Source: Thermoplasmata archaeon
Lineage (GTDB): Archaea > Thermoplasmatota > Thermoplasmata > Thermoplasmatales > Thermoplasmataceae
Direction: 5' to 3'
Length of the DNA stretch: 22,127 bases
Assembly: GCA_021799315.1 (NCBI GenBank)
Contig: JAJZAR010000012.1
Location: 1-22,127, forward strand
Under the pieces are notes generated by a model, which was not told the DNA's origin, did not search any database, and saw nothing but the letters and a program-made list of their open reading frames with translations. Each line of letters opens with the position of its first letter. Position 1 is the first letter of the stretch. Positions 14,769-22,127 of the stretch are shown piece by piece. The position numbers and the translations under genes were made by a program.

Positions 14769-16700
14769 TATTCCGCCGTCAACAGGAATCATGGCATCCG
14801 TTGTCGCACCAAAAGTATCCTCGTTGGCCAGCGCAACAACAACATTTGCAACGTGCTCCGGCAATACCTCTCTGCGAAGAAGGTTGGATTTCTTATATTC
14901 TTCTGGCGTTATGCCCTTTGCCTTGGCTCTGGCCTCCAGTACCCCGTTCTCCCAAATCTTTGAGTTCTTGAAAATTTTATCCGGGTTTATGATATTGGAC
15001 CGAATGCCGTATTTTCCGCCTTCCTTTGCCACATAATGGCAGAGATGGGCTGTGAATGCCTTTGTACTGCCGTAAGACAACATTCCCGGTCCAGGATTTG
15101 TCAGGTTCTTTGTTATATTGAATATATAATTGCCACCAATTCCCTGCTTCTTCATCACCTTGAATGTTTCCTGAGTGAGAACAAAGGGGGCAAGGGAATT
15201 TACTTCAAAATGCTTCATCAGGGTGTCCAGAGAGACTTCTTCAATGTATTCCGATTTAAGGATACCCGCGTTATGAAATACGAGATCAATACCGCCGAAG
15301 GTGCATATAATATCCTTGACCATCTCTCTTATGGCATCGGGTTTTGTGAGATCTACAGCATATCCCTTCACCTCAGTTTTGAACTGCTCTGAAGTCTCAC
15401 TCGCCACTCTGACAATATCTTCGCTGATATCCACACCTATGACTGTGGAACCCTGTTGTGCCAGCTTTCTCAGTGTCTCGAGACCAATACCGTTTGCAGC
15501 GCCGGTGACCAGACTGATCAAACCTTCCATGGGTCTTGAAACGAATTTCTTCAGTTTTGCCTCCTCAAGGGGCCAGTATTCCATTTCCATGGCATCCTTT
15601 CGTGAGATGAATGTCTGTTTTCCCAGAACATTGGCCGTCGCATTTACCATGAAGGAATGAACTATCTGATCTCTAATTATTCTGCACTCTTTCATGTTCC
15701 TTGCAGCAGTTATAATTCCAAATCCCTGAACAACTATGACACTGGGAAAGGGATCATGCATAGGAAAACCTTTCACGTATTGTTTATAATCATCTGTATA
15801 GGTTTTAACAAAGGAGTCAACGGCTTTGTTCAGATCTTCTTTGCCTTCCAGATACAGATAGTCATACTTCGTTCTGATAAGCATATCTGGTGTAGCCGGA
15901 CCGCTGGAAGCAAAGGCCTTTCCTTCTTCAGATAAGCACACCTCTAGAGCCCTATCTCCCTGATCAACAAGAAGCATTTTCTTGAAATTTTTGGAAATAA
16001 TCCCTCTCAGTTCAGGTAACCTCTCTGCAAAACTGTTATTCTTTTTATATGCTTTGTGAAACGGGCTAGAGCCAATCTTTTCCTTTATGAATTTCTTTGC
16101 TCTTTCCACTATTTTCAGATGTCTGGAATAACTCTCATCAGCAGTCACTCCGAAGGTGAACAAACCATGGTTCATCAACACAATACCCTCAACATCTGGA
16201 GTAATTTTTCCAACAATCTTCAGTATTTTCAAAGCAAGTTTGAATCCCGGCATCACATAGTCTACAACAAGTACGTTTCCCAAAATTTTCTTAATTTCAT
16301 CATGTTTCATTCCTGAATTTGTGAGAGCAAGAATATAATCGGAATGGGTGTGATCAACATAGCTATAGGGAATGAATGCATGAAGAAATGTTTCAACGGA
16401 AGGAGATGGCTCAGATGGGTCCAGCATGCTCTTTTTAAGATAATCCATCATTTCAATATCGGACATACTTTCCTTAGATCTTGCATGGAGTAAATCCTCC
16501 ATTCTGAGTCCTGTAAAACCTCTGGCTTCTATTGTTGCCATATCTGAGCCACTGCCCTTAACCCTGAGGACTTTCACTATCCTTCCAGCATGGTCATTTT
16601 CTATCAATTTAACACTGGCATTTCCTCCGCCATGAAGAACGAGCGTGGGATCTGACCCCAATTTTCTGGCGGTTTCAACTCTGTTATCTATCTCATTCAT
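14763..16700 (-). CDS. bifunctional class II aldolase / short-chain dehydrogenase (RhaD-W-like fusion)
   Basis: This 645-residue protein joins two enzymes. Residues 1 to about 375 are a class II aldolase with LHGGGNAS, DHTHSD (His117, His119) and MNHGLF (His178) as zinc ligands. Residues 395-645 are an SDR with TGAANGIG (399-406), NAG (477-479), YGSTK (Tyr543, Lys547) and IPVDGG. The same fusion in bacteria acts as rhamnulose-1-phosphate aldolase/lactaldehyde dehydrogenase; I infer a deoxy-sugar phosphate aldolase role, but no rhamnose or fucose isomerase, kinase or transporter is near. The residue 13 before the catalytic Tyr is Thr rather than Ser. The ATG at 16700 follows AGGTG by 5 nt and overlaps the leuS end by 8 nt; the GTG at 16709 is less likely. 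Confidence 0.85.
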   Translation of the reverse strand: MNEIDNRVETARKLGSDPTLVLHGGGNASVKLIENDHAGRIVKVLRVKGSGSDMATIEARGFTGLRMEDLLHARSKESMSDIEMMDYLKKSMLDPSEPSPSVETFLHAFIPYSYVDHTHSDYILALTNSGMKHDEIKKILGNVLVVDYVMPGFKLALKILKIVGKITPDVEGIVLMNHGLFTFGVTADESYSRHLKIVERAKKFIKEKIGSSPFHKAYKKNNSFAERLPELRGIISKNFKKMLLVDQGDRALEVCLSEEGKAFASSGPATPDMLIRTKYDYLYLEGKEDLNKAVDSFVKTYTDDYKQYVKGFPMHDPFPSVIVVQGFGIITAARNMKECRIIRDQIVHSFMVNATANVLGKQTFISRKDAMEMEYWPLEEAKLKKFVSRPMEGLISLVTGAANGIGLETLRKLAQQGSTVIGVDISEDIVRVASETSEQFKTEVKGYAVDLTKPDAIREMVKDIICTFGGIDLVFHNAGILKSEYIEEVSLDTLMKHFEVNSLAPFVLTQETFKVMKKQGIGGNYIFNITKNLTNPGPGMLSYGSTKAFTAHLCHYVAKEGGKYGIRSNIINPDKIFKNSKIWENGVLEARAKAKGITPEEYKKSNLLRREVLPEHVANVVVALANEDTFGATTDAMIPVDGGIL

Positions 16701-19401
16701 TTTTATCACCTGTTAGTGTTATCGTTGGTCTACCCGGCATGGGTAACTTTCCAGATGTGTATGAATCCATGATTGTGCAATGTACTTTGGATGTGAAGAC
16801 AGTCTCTATCATCTTCCCGAATATGGTAAGAGCCCTGTTCTCATCCAGTCCCGTTTGAATTTTTCCTCTGTACTTTTTCACCAATCCTATAATCGACTTG
16901 TTCCTCACATCAACATCTCCCTTTGAAATTCTTTCGATTTCTGTTGCAAGTTGAGGCCCGCATACTGTGATGTCTATTTGGGACGGTTTTATTTTTGTAA
17001 CATTCATTATGTCTCTCACATCACGGATGATCCCTTTGACATATTCAAATTGGGATATGAGGTTTTCATCAGACTCGTTTACCTTCTCTATGTGTATAAT
17101 TTCCCGTTCAAGTAAACTTTCATTTCCGAAGGCTCTCCAGTAATGATCTGCCAGATGTGGCACAATTGGGGAAAGAGCCTTTAGCCACTGCTGCATTATT
17201 TTTTCCGTGGCTTTGATCTGGTCTAGGCCAAGTGAAGATAGTTCTCCAAGATCCTTAAGGACCTCATATATGATCTCCACTGAAGCCCCTCTCACCTGCT
17301 GTTTTTCCATCATAGCTGCATAGTGCCCTAGATGAATGCGGAATTTCGCCAGAAAAACATCCATGTACAGACCAGGATCCTTTTTGTTTATTCCACTTTC
17401 TACAACGGCGGAGAAAATGTTACTCAGGGAATTGTACACACCATGGATGTTCTCAACCTCCTTTTCGTTCCAGTCCAGCGTAGAATCAAGTTCAGCTACG
17501 AGGGCTACATATAACCTGAATATGTCGGCGCCATGAGTATTTACAACATCCATCAGTGATACAGCATTACCCTTACTCTTGGATATTTTTGCACCGTTGG
17601 ATATTACCATGCCTGCAATGCTTATGCCTTTGGGAAGGAATTTTTCCTCGAATAGGGCCACATGGTTAAATATGTAGAAAGCAAGATGATTGGACATGTG
17701 GGCAGCAGATGTGATTCTCCTATCAACACCATACCAGTACTGGAATGAATTTCTGCATGATATCGCAAGGGGAGAAGGTTTGTATCCATTCACGTTTTTT
17801 CCCTGAAGCACATAGCTGAAGAATTCATCTGTAAGTTCGTTCCCATTGTTTTCCGTAATGAGGTGACTGAATGTGTAATAAGCAGGATATATTGTGGAAT
17901 CAGACAGGGATTCTATGACCCAATCCTCCTGTTGGGGAAGCCTTGTGCCCAGTCCTCTCTGCCTTGCACATGCTCTCTCTTCCAACCAGTTTATAATATC
18001 CACCATATTCGTACTGTAGAAATCAGGTTTGAATTCCATATTCTTTACATGGGCAATGGTTTCTTCTTTCCATTGAGGTTGTGCATAGTCAATGAACCAT
18101 TGGTCGTGTATGACTGCAACTATCACTGGCTTTCCATCTCTGGTTCTGGCTTCTCTAGAGCATTCATAGAAATCAAATCCCAAATCTTTTTCTTTGAGAA
18201 CATTGAACATTCTTTCTCTGGCATCCTTTACACTGAGACCTCCGATGATGTCCAGTTTTTCAACCATGATTCCATCGTAATATTCTTCTCTATAAAGTTG
18301 AAGATTTGCCTCGGAAGGTTCATTAAATTTTTTCATGGCCGCCCTTGCACTGGAGATTTTACCTTTTACAGTTATAATTTCTATGGGTTCGATGAGGATT
18401 TCATATTCATTAAGATACGAAAGGTCGTTGACAGAATGTCCGGGAACACTGTATACAATTCCAGTTGCTTGACCTTCTTTTAAGTGCCGGTTCTGAAAAA
18501 TCTTCACATGCTTTTGTGCCAAAGGGACTGAGAATGTTTCATTGGCAAACTCTTCAGGTGATATGGTTCTTATAACTTCAACGTTCTGAATCTGATTTTC
18601 TATCTTTTTAGAACACCATTGAGATACCACAACCTTCTTGTTATCCACGTTCATCAGAACATAGGTGATATCTGGATTGTACCATAGGTTTGTGATTCCG
18701 AAGATTGTTTCTGCTCTCAGGGAACCTGCTCCTAAATAGAAATCCTTTCCTGAAGCTTTGAACAGGACTACAAGGAACTTCTCAATAGCAACCTTGTCAG
18801 TGTCCCCGTCCTCAATATCGTCCTCTCCAACAGCATTTCCGTCATCAATACTGAAAAGTACCGGATGGCTTCCTTTTTTCAATCTATCCTGTTTACCAAG
18901 TTGTCTGAACTGCCACTTTACCATGTTACTGAAATTTGGTTCTATGGATCTGAACTTCCGTCGCCAATCAATACTGAATCCCAGTGCAATAAAGTCGTTG
19001 ATGATCTTATCTGAAAAGTAATCTGCAACCTTAGTTGGGTCTTCAAATCCTTTCAGTATTTCATCAACATTTTCTCCAGAATCATATTGTGATATATACT
19101 TCCTGTAGAGATCAATTGTACGCTTATCTCCAGAGGCTATTTTGTGAGAAATGGAACCGATAGGAGTACCGCTTTCGTGAAAGCCCATTGGAAAAAGCAC
19201 GTTGTAACCTGTCATTCTCAGGAATCTGGCCATGATGTCAGCAATAGTATATGTTCTCCCATGACCAACGTGCAACGGCCCACTGGTGTACGGCCAGGGG
19301 ACTGTTATAAGGAATTTTTCTCTATCGTCTGGCTCCGAAGCGAAAACCTCCTCAGACTCCCACACTCTCTGCCAACTTTTTTCGTCAATCATCTTACTCA
19401 T
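16693..19401 (-). CDS. leuS: leucyl-tRNA synthetase (archaeal type)
   Basis: This 902-residue class I synthetase charges tRNA-Leu. The HIGH motif is HVGH (44-47) in PYTSGPLHVGHGRTYTI, and the KMSKS motif is KISKS (605-609). A CP1 editing insert (LRAETIFGITNLW ... SVPGHSVNDLSYL) and WLEERACARQRGLGT follow in archaeal LeuRS order, with the archaeal-type C-terminal extension. In the editing site the usual RPET is RAET. The ATG at 19401 overlaps the pdaD stop as ATGA, which decides the start and implies translational coupling; the longer frame back to 19440 would run inside pdaD. The aldolase fusion starts within its last codons. Confidence 0.95.
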   Translation of the reverse strand: MSKMIDEKSWQRVWESEEVFASEPDDREKFLITVPWPYTSGPLHVGHGRTYTIADIMARFLRMTGYNVLFPMGFHESGTPIGSISHKIASGDKRTIDLYRKYISQYDSGENVDEILKGFEDPTKVADYFSDKIINDFIALGFSIDWRRKFRSIEPNFSNMVKWQFRQLGKQDRLKKGSHPVLFSIDDGNAVGEDDIEDGDTDKVAIEKFLVVLFKASGKDFYLGAGSLRAETIFGITNLWYNPDITYVLMNVDNKKVVVSQWCSKKIENQIQNVEVIRTISPEEFANETFSVPLAQKHVKIFQNRHLKEGQATGIVYSVPGHSVNDLSYLNEYEILIEPIEIITVKGKISSARAAMKKFNEPSEANLQLYREEYYDGIMVEKLDIIGGLSVKDARERMFNVLKEKDLGFDFYECSREARTRDGKPVIVAVIHDQWFIDYAQPQWKEETIAHVKNMEFKPDFYSTNMVDIINWLEERACARQRGLGTRLPQQEDWVIESLSDSTIYPAYYTFSHLITENNGNELTDEFFSYVLQGKNVNGYKPSPLAISCRNSFQYWYGVDRRITSAAHMSNHLAFYIFNHVALFEEKFLPKGISIAGMVISNGAKISKSKGNAVSLMDVVNTHGADIFRLYVALVAELDSTLDWNEKEVENIHGVYNSLSNIFSAVVESGINKKDPGLYMDVFLAKFRIHLGHYAAMMEKQQVRGASVEIIYEVLKDLGELSSLGLDQIKATEKIMQQWLKALSPIVPHLADHYWRAFGNESLLEREIIHIEKVNESDENLISQFEYVKGIIRDVRDIMNVTKIKPSQIDITVCGPQLATEIERISKGDVDVRNKSIIGLVKKYRGKIQTGLDENRALTIFGKMIETVFTSKVHCTIMDSYTSGKLPMPGRPTITLTGDKNE

Positions 19402-19946
19402 TCTATTATGAGAACAGCCGCTGCCACAGTGGTCGTCCATTCATCTTCTCTGAGTACCACAGCGGTTGAACATATATTTTTAGTTTGTAATATTTTGTCG
19501 CTCAATCTGTATTCTTCTTTTGCCTTATCCCATACGAGAGACCCCTGTAATCCAGTTGTACTGGCAAGCATTTCAGCCGCAAGTTTTTCAGCAAAGAACC
19601 CCGCTTTTTTCTCCGTTTCGCCATAGCTATGGTGTTCGCTTAGATATCCCCATTTGCTTCTGTCTGTGGGGATAGCATATCCTATAGCCGATGAAAGCAT
19701 TCTGTTCATTTCGTTGGATGCATTTCTGGCAAGAACTGTGAACAGAATCTGGCCAGGATTAAGCATTTCCAGCCCTTCGTCTGGGCTCACTATTTGAGCT
19801 CCTGGAGGAAAAATAGAACTGACACTTACAATATTGAACTGAGCTATTTTTGCATCCCTCAATGCCTCTTCAAAGGATACGAGCATGGTATCTCCCCTTC
19901 CCACGCCTCTAGTGAAGAAGAGTTTTGATGGAACTAAATTAACCAT
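19398..19946 (-). CDS. pdaD: pyruvoyl-dependent arginine decarboxylase
   Basis: This 182-residue proenzyme decarboxylates arginine to agmatine, the first step of polyamine synthesis in archaea. It cleaves itself between Ser43 and Ser44 in VSSIFPPGA, leaving a pyruvoyl group on the larger chain. Supporting motifs are FFTRGVGRGD, PGQILFTVLARNASNE, IGYAIPTD and EHHSYGETEKKAG. Length is close to the 150-180 residues typical of the family. A TTG start at 19964 is possible, but the ATG at 19946 lies 25 nt after a TATA-like box. It leads a coupled unit with leuS and the aldolase fusion; the pairing of a polyamine gene with leuS has no obvious pathway logic. Confidence 0.93.
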   Translation of the reverse strand: MVNLVPSKLFFTRGVGRGDTMLVSFEEALRDAKIAQFNIVSVSSIFPPGAQIVSPDEGLEMLNPGQILFTVLARNASNEMNRMLSSAIGYAIPTDRSKWGYLSEHHSYGETEKKAGFFAEKLAAEMLASTTGLQGSLVWDKAKEEYRLSDKILQTKNICSTAVVLREDEWTTTVAAAVLIIE

Positions 19947-19966
19947 GTGAACTGTATAACTCAAGG

Positions 19967-19975
19967 AAATTAAAC
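19967..19975 (-). promoter_or_regulatory. TATA-like box of pdaD-leuS unit
   Basis: GTTTAATTT on the minus strand is centred 25 nt before the ATG at 19946. It predicts a leaderless pdaD mRNA separate from the archease transcript. Confidence 0.45.
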
Positions 19976-20001
19976 TTTAGGAACTGATACTATTTTTTGT
20001 G

Positions 20002-20397
20002 CTATAGGTCAACAATGATCTCATAATACTTTGATGACGAATTGAATGTGCCAAGGGATGCCGCCTTCGGAATTGATTCTACTTTCGTGGCAGTTGCAAA
20101 TTTAACAGCCATAGAATATCCATTATTTGTTTCTGATATCGAGATCAGTTCCTCAGGAACATTCATGTACACATCAAGAAAATAAATGAATCTGTTGAGA
20201 ACATCTGTTGGAACAAATTGAAAACTCTTCTCAATAATTATATTTCTATTAACCCTCGAATCTGTTGTGATGGGTTTTATAAGTTCCCTGAAGGCACTTA
20301 TTGTTCTTTGGATAAGTAGCTCCACTGTGCCATTGAGAATCAAAACAGAGACATCTGCTTCATGGTCTTTAATAATATATGGTTCAAGATCATTCAT
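20002..20397 (-). CDS. divergent archease-like protein
   Basis: This 131-residue protein begins with KDHEADVSV, matching the archease signature DHTADIxI (Asp11, His12, Asp15 as metal ligands), and ends with EIIVDL, where archeases keep a metal-binding Asp (Asp130). Size and alternating strand/helix pattern also fit. Archease activates the RNA ligase RtcB and related tRNA-modifying enzymes. The segment that is normally EVKAVTYHG is here KVESIPKAASLG, so the conserved Tyr-His is lost. No rtcB or tRNA methyltransferase is adjacent. AT-rich boxes at about 20412-20436 could serve as promoter. I am fairly sure of the fold, less of the function. Confidence 0.65.
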   Translation of the reverse strand: MNDLEPYIIKDHEADVSVLILNGTVELLIQRTISAFRELIKPITTDSRVNRNIIIEKSFQFVPTDVLNRFIYFLDVYMNVPEELISISETNNGYSMAVKFATATKVESIPKAASLGTFNSSSKYYEIIVDL

Positions 20398-20453
20398 ATA
20401 TATTCGTGGTTCTAGTAATACATCAGTGATTAAAACTAATTACCTAATCTTGT

Positions 20454-20493
20454 AAAAAAAATCAAAAGGTATGAGAAGAAAGGGTCATACCTT
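20454..20493 (-). terminator. perfect 9-bp hairpin with T8 tail after tes
   Basis: AAGGTATGA and TCATACCTT (20466-20493 overall) pair perfectly around a 10-nt loop. On the minus strand this stem is followed by TTGA and then eight T's (20454-20461). It sits 22 nt after the tes stop and before the archease promoter, so it looks like a terminator that isolates the two genes. Confidence 0.65.
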
Positions 20494-20514
20494 GAAGCTA
20501 AAAAAATGGAAAAA

Positions 20515-22127
20515 TTACTCTGGTCTTTCAGAGGATATAACGGGTATTGCCTCTTCAAGATTCAGTCCAATTTCGTCCTGGGAGAGTTTTCTTCCAATGC
20601 TCTTTTCATAGAAGTCGATTATATTTCTCTTCTCTTCAAGAGTGTATTCTCTGAAATACTTTTCTCTCTTCAGTATTTTTCCTGTCTTTTCTTCATACGT
20701 TTTTGCAGGTATGGAATACTTTCTCTGTGTTGCATCCCTGTAGAGTTCTGGTATAACGTTGAATGCACAGAATGGAACAACTCTTCCATCAGGCATTGCA
20801 TAGTGTATATCGCATCTCTCTACTCTGTCAACATCATATGTGTATGGGTCCATGAAGTGCATGAATCCTATGAACATACTCTTGTAATGGAATGCTTTAA
20901 GGCCATGGTAATCGCCCTCAGTGAAAGCATTGTAAACCATGTCCTTCAGGCTGAAGTCAGCAGGAGCTTTTTCATAGTCGACGAATTTCTTCAAGCTTGC
21001 AAGTAACTTTGCTGCTGAGGTTATCTTTCTCACTGTCTTTATGGATGAGTCCTTTATATCATCAGCAAGTTCTCCAATATACTCGAACATTCCTCTTACA
21101 TCTATGAACCTAGTTATAGGTGTGACTTTGTCTCCTTCCTTGAACAGATATGTTCCCATTCCACAGGCGAAGTGAATGGAAAGCTTGTACATATCTTTGC
21201 CCTTAAGCTGTTCAACAAAGTTTGATACCTTTGTAGTGGATGGAACTGTAAAGAAGTCCTCTCTTCCTATCATACCATCTGTCTGCTGTTCGATTTTCTT
21301 TATACATCCAGGAATTGTGACTCTCTGCTTTTCTCTCATCCTGTCTGGCATTCTGCCCACTAGACTTACTGGCTGGAAGTTAACTGCTCTAACAGCATCT
21401 ATGTTGTTAAGACCGAATCTGATTGTATCTCCAAGGTACATATCGTTTATACCACCGATAACTGTAGGAACAAGGACAACACCCAGTGGGGCGTTCTTGT
21501 AATTCTTCAGTGCGGCTGGAATTTCCCAGAAGTTCTTTGGGTTAGATCTTGGGGTTGGGCCATCAAAGCTTGTATATATCACATTAGAACCTGCTTCTCT
21601 GATTTCTTTTGGGAAATCTGGGTCAAAAGCTGCTCTAACACTGTTTGTGTTTAGCTGTATGTGTTCGTAACCCTCTTCTTTGGCGATTTTTATGATATCA
21701 ATTATATCATCTCTTATTGCAGGTTCTCCTCCTGTTATCTGAACTGCATTTGCACCGACAGGCTTTTCGTTTCTCATTCTCCTGAGCATCATTCTTACCT
21801 GATCCTGCGATGGTTCGTAGATTGGTTCATTCTCCTTTGCATAGAAGAAGCAGTACCAGCATGAAAGGTCACACCGGTTTGTAACTACAACATTTCCCAG
21901 TCCTGTGTGTGATTTATGTTTAACGCACAGACCACAGTGGGTTGGGCACACAATCTTTGATTCAAGGTATGCAACGTGGGGGTTAAGAATCTTGACTCCT
22001 GGATCCTGCCACTTCTTTGCTTCCTGGTACATATCATAGTCTTCCCAGTACTTCTCTTTCGTTATGCCGTGTTCAGAGCATTCTTTTATGAGTCTAACTT
22101 CACCAGCACTCTCGTAAACTATAGCGG
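20515..22127 (-). CDS. tes: tetraether lipid synthase, radical SAM enzyme (5' cut by window)
   Basis: The frame is open past the first ATG (22032) to the window edge, where the residues before it (IKECSEHG ... KYWEDYD) match the family's N-terminal region, so the gene is truncated by the window. Counting from that ATG, CPTHCGLC (29-36) and the following KSHTG are the hallmark of Tes/MJ0619-like proteins. The radical SAM cluster is CDLSCWYC (Cys54, Cys58, Cys61), then TGGEP and late cysteines (HFACGMG, VPFCAFN) expected to hold further iron-sulfur clusters. Tes joins the phytanyl chain ends of archaeal diether lipids to form macrocyclic and tetraether (GDGT) lipids at the membrane. That fits an acidophile with tetraether membranes. 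A terminator hairpin lies 22 nt downstream. Confidence 0.9.
   Translation of the reverse strand, partial: AIVYESAGEVRLIKECSEHGITKEKYWEDYDMYQEAKKWQDPGVKILNPHVAYLESKIVCPTHCGLCVKHKSHTGLGNVVVTNRCDLSCWYCFFYAKENEPIYEPSQDQVRMMLRRMRNEKPVGANAVQITGGEPAIRDDIIDIIKIAKEEGYEHIQLNTNSVRAAFDPDFPKEIREAGSNVIYTSFDGPTPRSNPKNFWEIPAALKNYKNAPLGVVLVPTVIGGINDMYLGDTIRFGLNNIDAVRAVNFQPVSLVGRMPDRMREKQRVTIPGCIKKIEQQTDGMIGREDFFTVPSTTKVSNFVEQLKGKDMYKLSIHFACGMGTYLFKEGDKVTPITRFIDVRGMFEYIGELADDIKDSSIKTVRKITSAAKLLASLKKFVDYEKAPADFSLKDMVYNAFTEGDYHGLKAFHYKSMFIGFMHFMDPYTYDVDRVERCDIHYAMPDGRVVPFCAFNVIPELYRDATQRKYSIPAKTYEEKTGKILKREKYFREYTLEEKRNIIDFYEKSIGRKLSQDEIGLNLEEAIPVISSERPE

Noticed and set aside
17863..18483. 206-codon open frame on the plus strand
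   Set aside because: It is antisense to leuS in the editing-domain region; the translation is Phe/Cys/Tyr-rich and unlike a folded protein.
20506..21006. 166-codon open frame on the plus strand
   Set aside because: It is antisense to tes, which has clear radical SAM and family motifs; the frame looks like a codon-bias shadow.

Overview
The window looks like chromosomal DNA of an acidophilic, cell-wall-less archaeon of the Thermoplasmatales (Thermoplasma / Ferroplasma / Picrophilus / Cuniculiplasma group). The evidence is the archaeal ribosomal cluster L7Ae-S28e-L24e-Ndk-aIF5B, archaeal LeuRS, pyruvoyl-dependent arginine decarboxylase, archease, a tetraether lipid synthase, a TGLPSGT-type surface protein, AT-rich DNA, and TATA-like boxes about 25 nt upstream of many start codons, which implies leaderless mRNAs. 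The genus cannot be fixed from sequence alone.

Layout. 1-656: 3' end of a secreted, membrane-anchored surface protein. 657-1597: no intact gene; traces of a decayed reading frame (909-1364). 1598-2485: KDG aldolase-type enzyme with its own promoter and terminator hairpin. 2590-5717: translation operon (L7Ae, S28e, L24e, Ndk, aIF5B). 5714-7017, minus strand: speD followed by a divergent cation exchanger. 7179-7958, minus: winged-helix regulator, divergent from GTP-dependent PEPCK (8120-9976), which overlaps lipB (9939-10586). 10583-13729, minus: P5C dehydrogenase-like ALDH, an SDR and TruA. 13806-14768, plus: short geranylgeranyl-reductase-family flavoprotein. 14763-19946, minus: coupled unit pdaD, leuS and a class II aldolase/SDR fusion. 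20002-20397, minus: divergent archease-like protein. 20515-22127, minus: 5'-truncated tetraether lipid synthase (Tes) with a terminator hairpin.

Themes. PEPCK and KDG aldolase belong to gluconeogenesis and non-phosphorylative Entner-Doudoroff metabolism. PdaD and SpeD are two pyruvoyl enzymes of polyamine synthesis. Tes and the geranylgeranyl reductase-like protein fit the saturated tetraether membrane of this group. The window is compact: three convergent gene pairs share or overlap stop codons, and several same-strand genes overlap by 4-38 nt.

I found no tRNA, rRNA, CRISPR array or intact insertion sequence. Nothing here clearly forms a new multi-gene defence or metabolic system. The points most worth a second look are the decayed region at 657-1597, the Cys-to-Ser change in the PEPCK P-loop, an archaeal LipB beginning inside pckG, the regulator/PEPCK divergent region, the divergent exchanger and archease, and two long perfect hairpins at gene ends.
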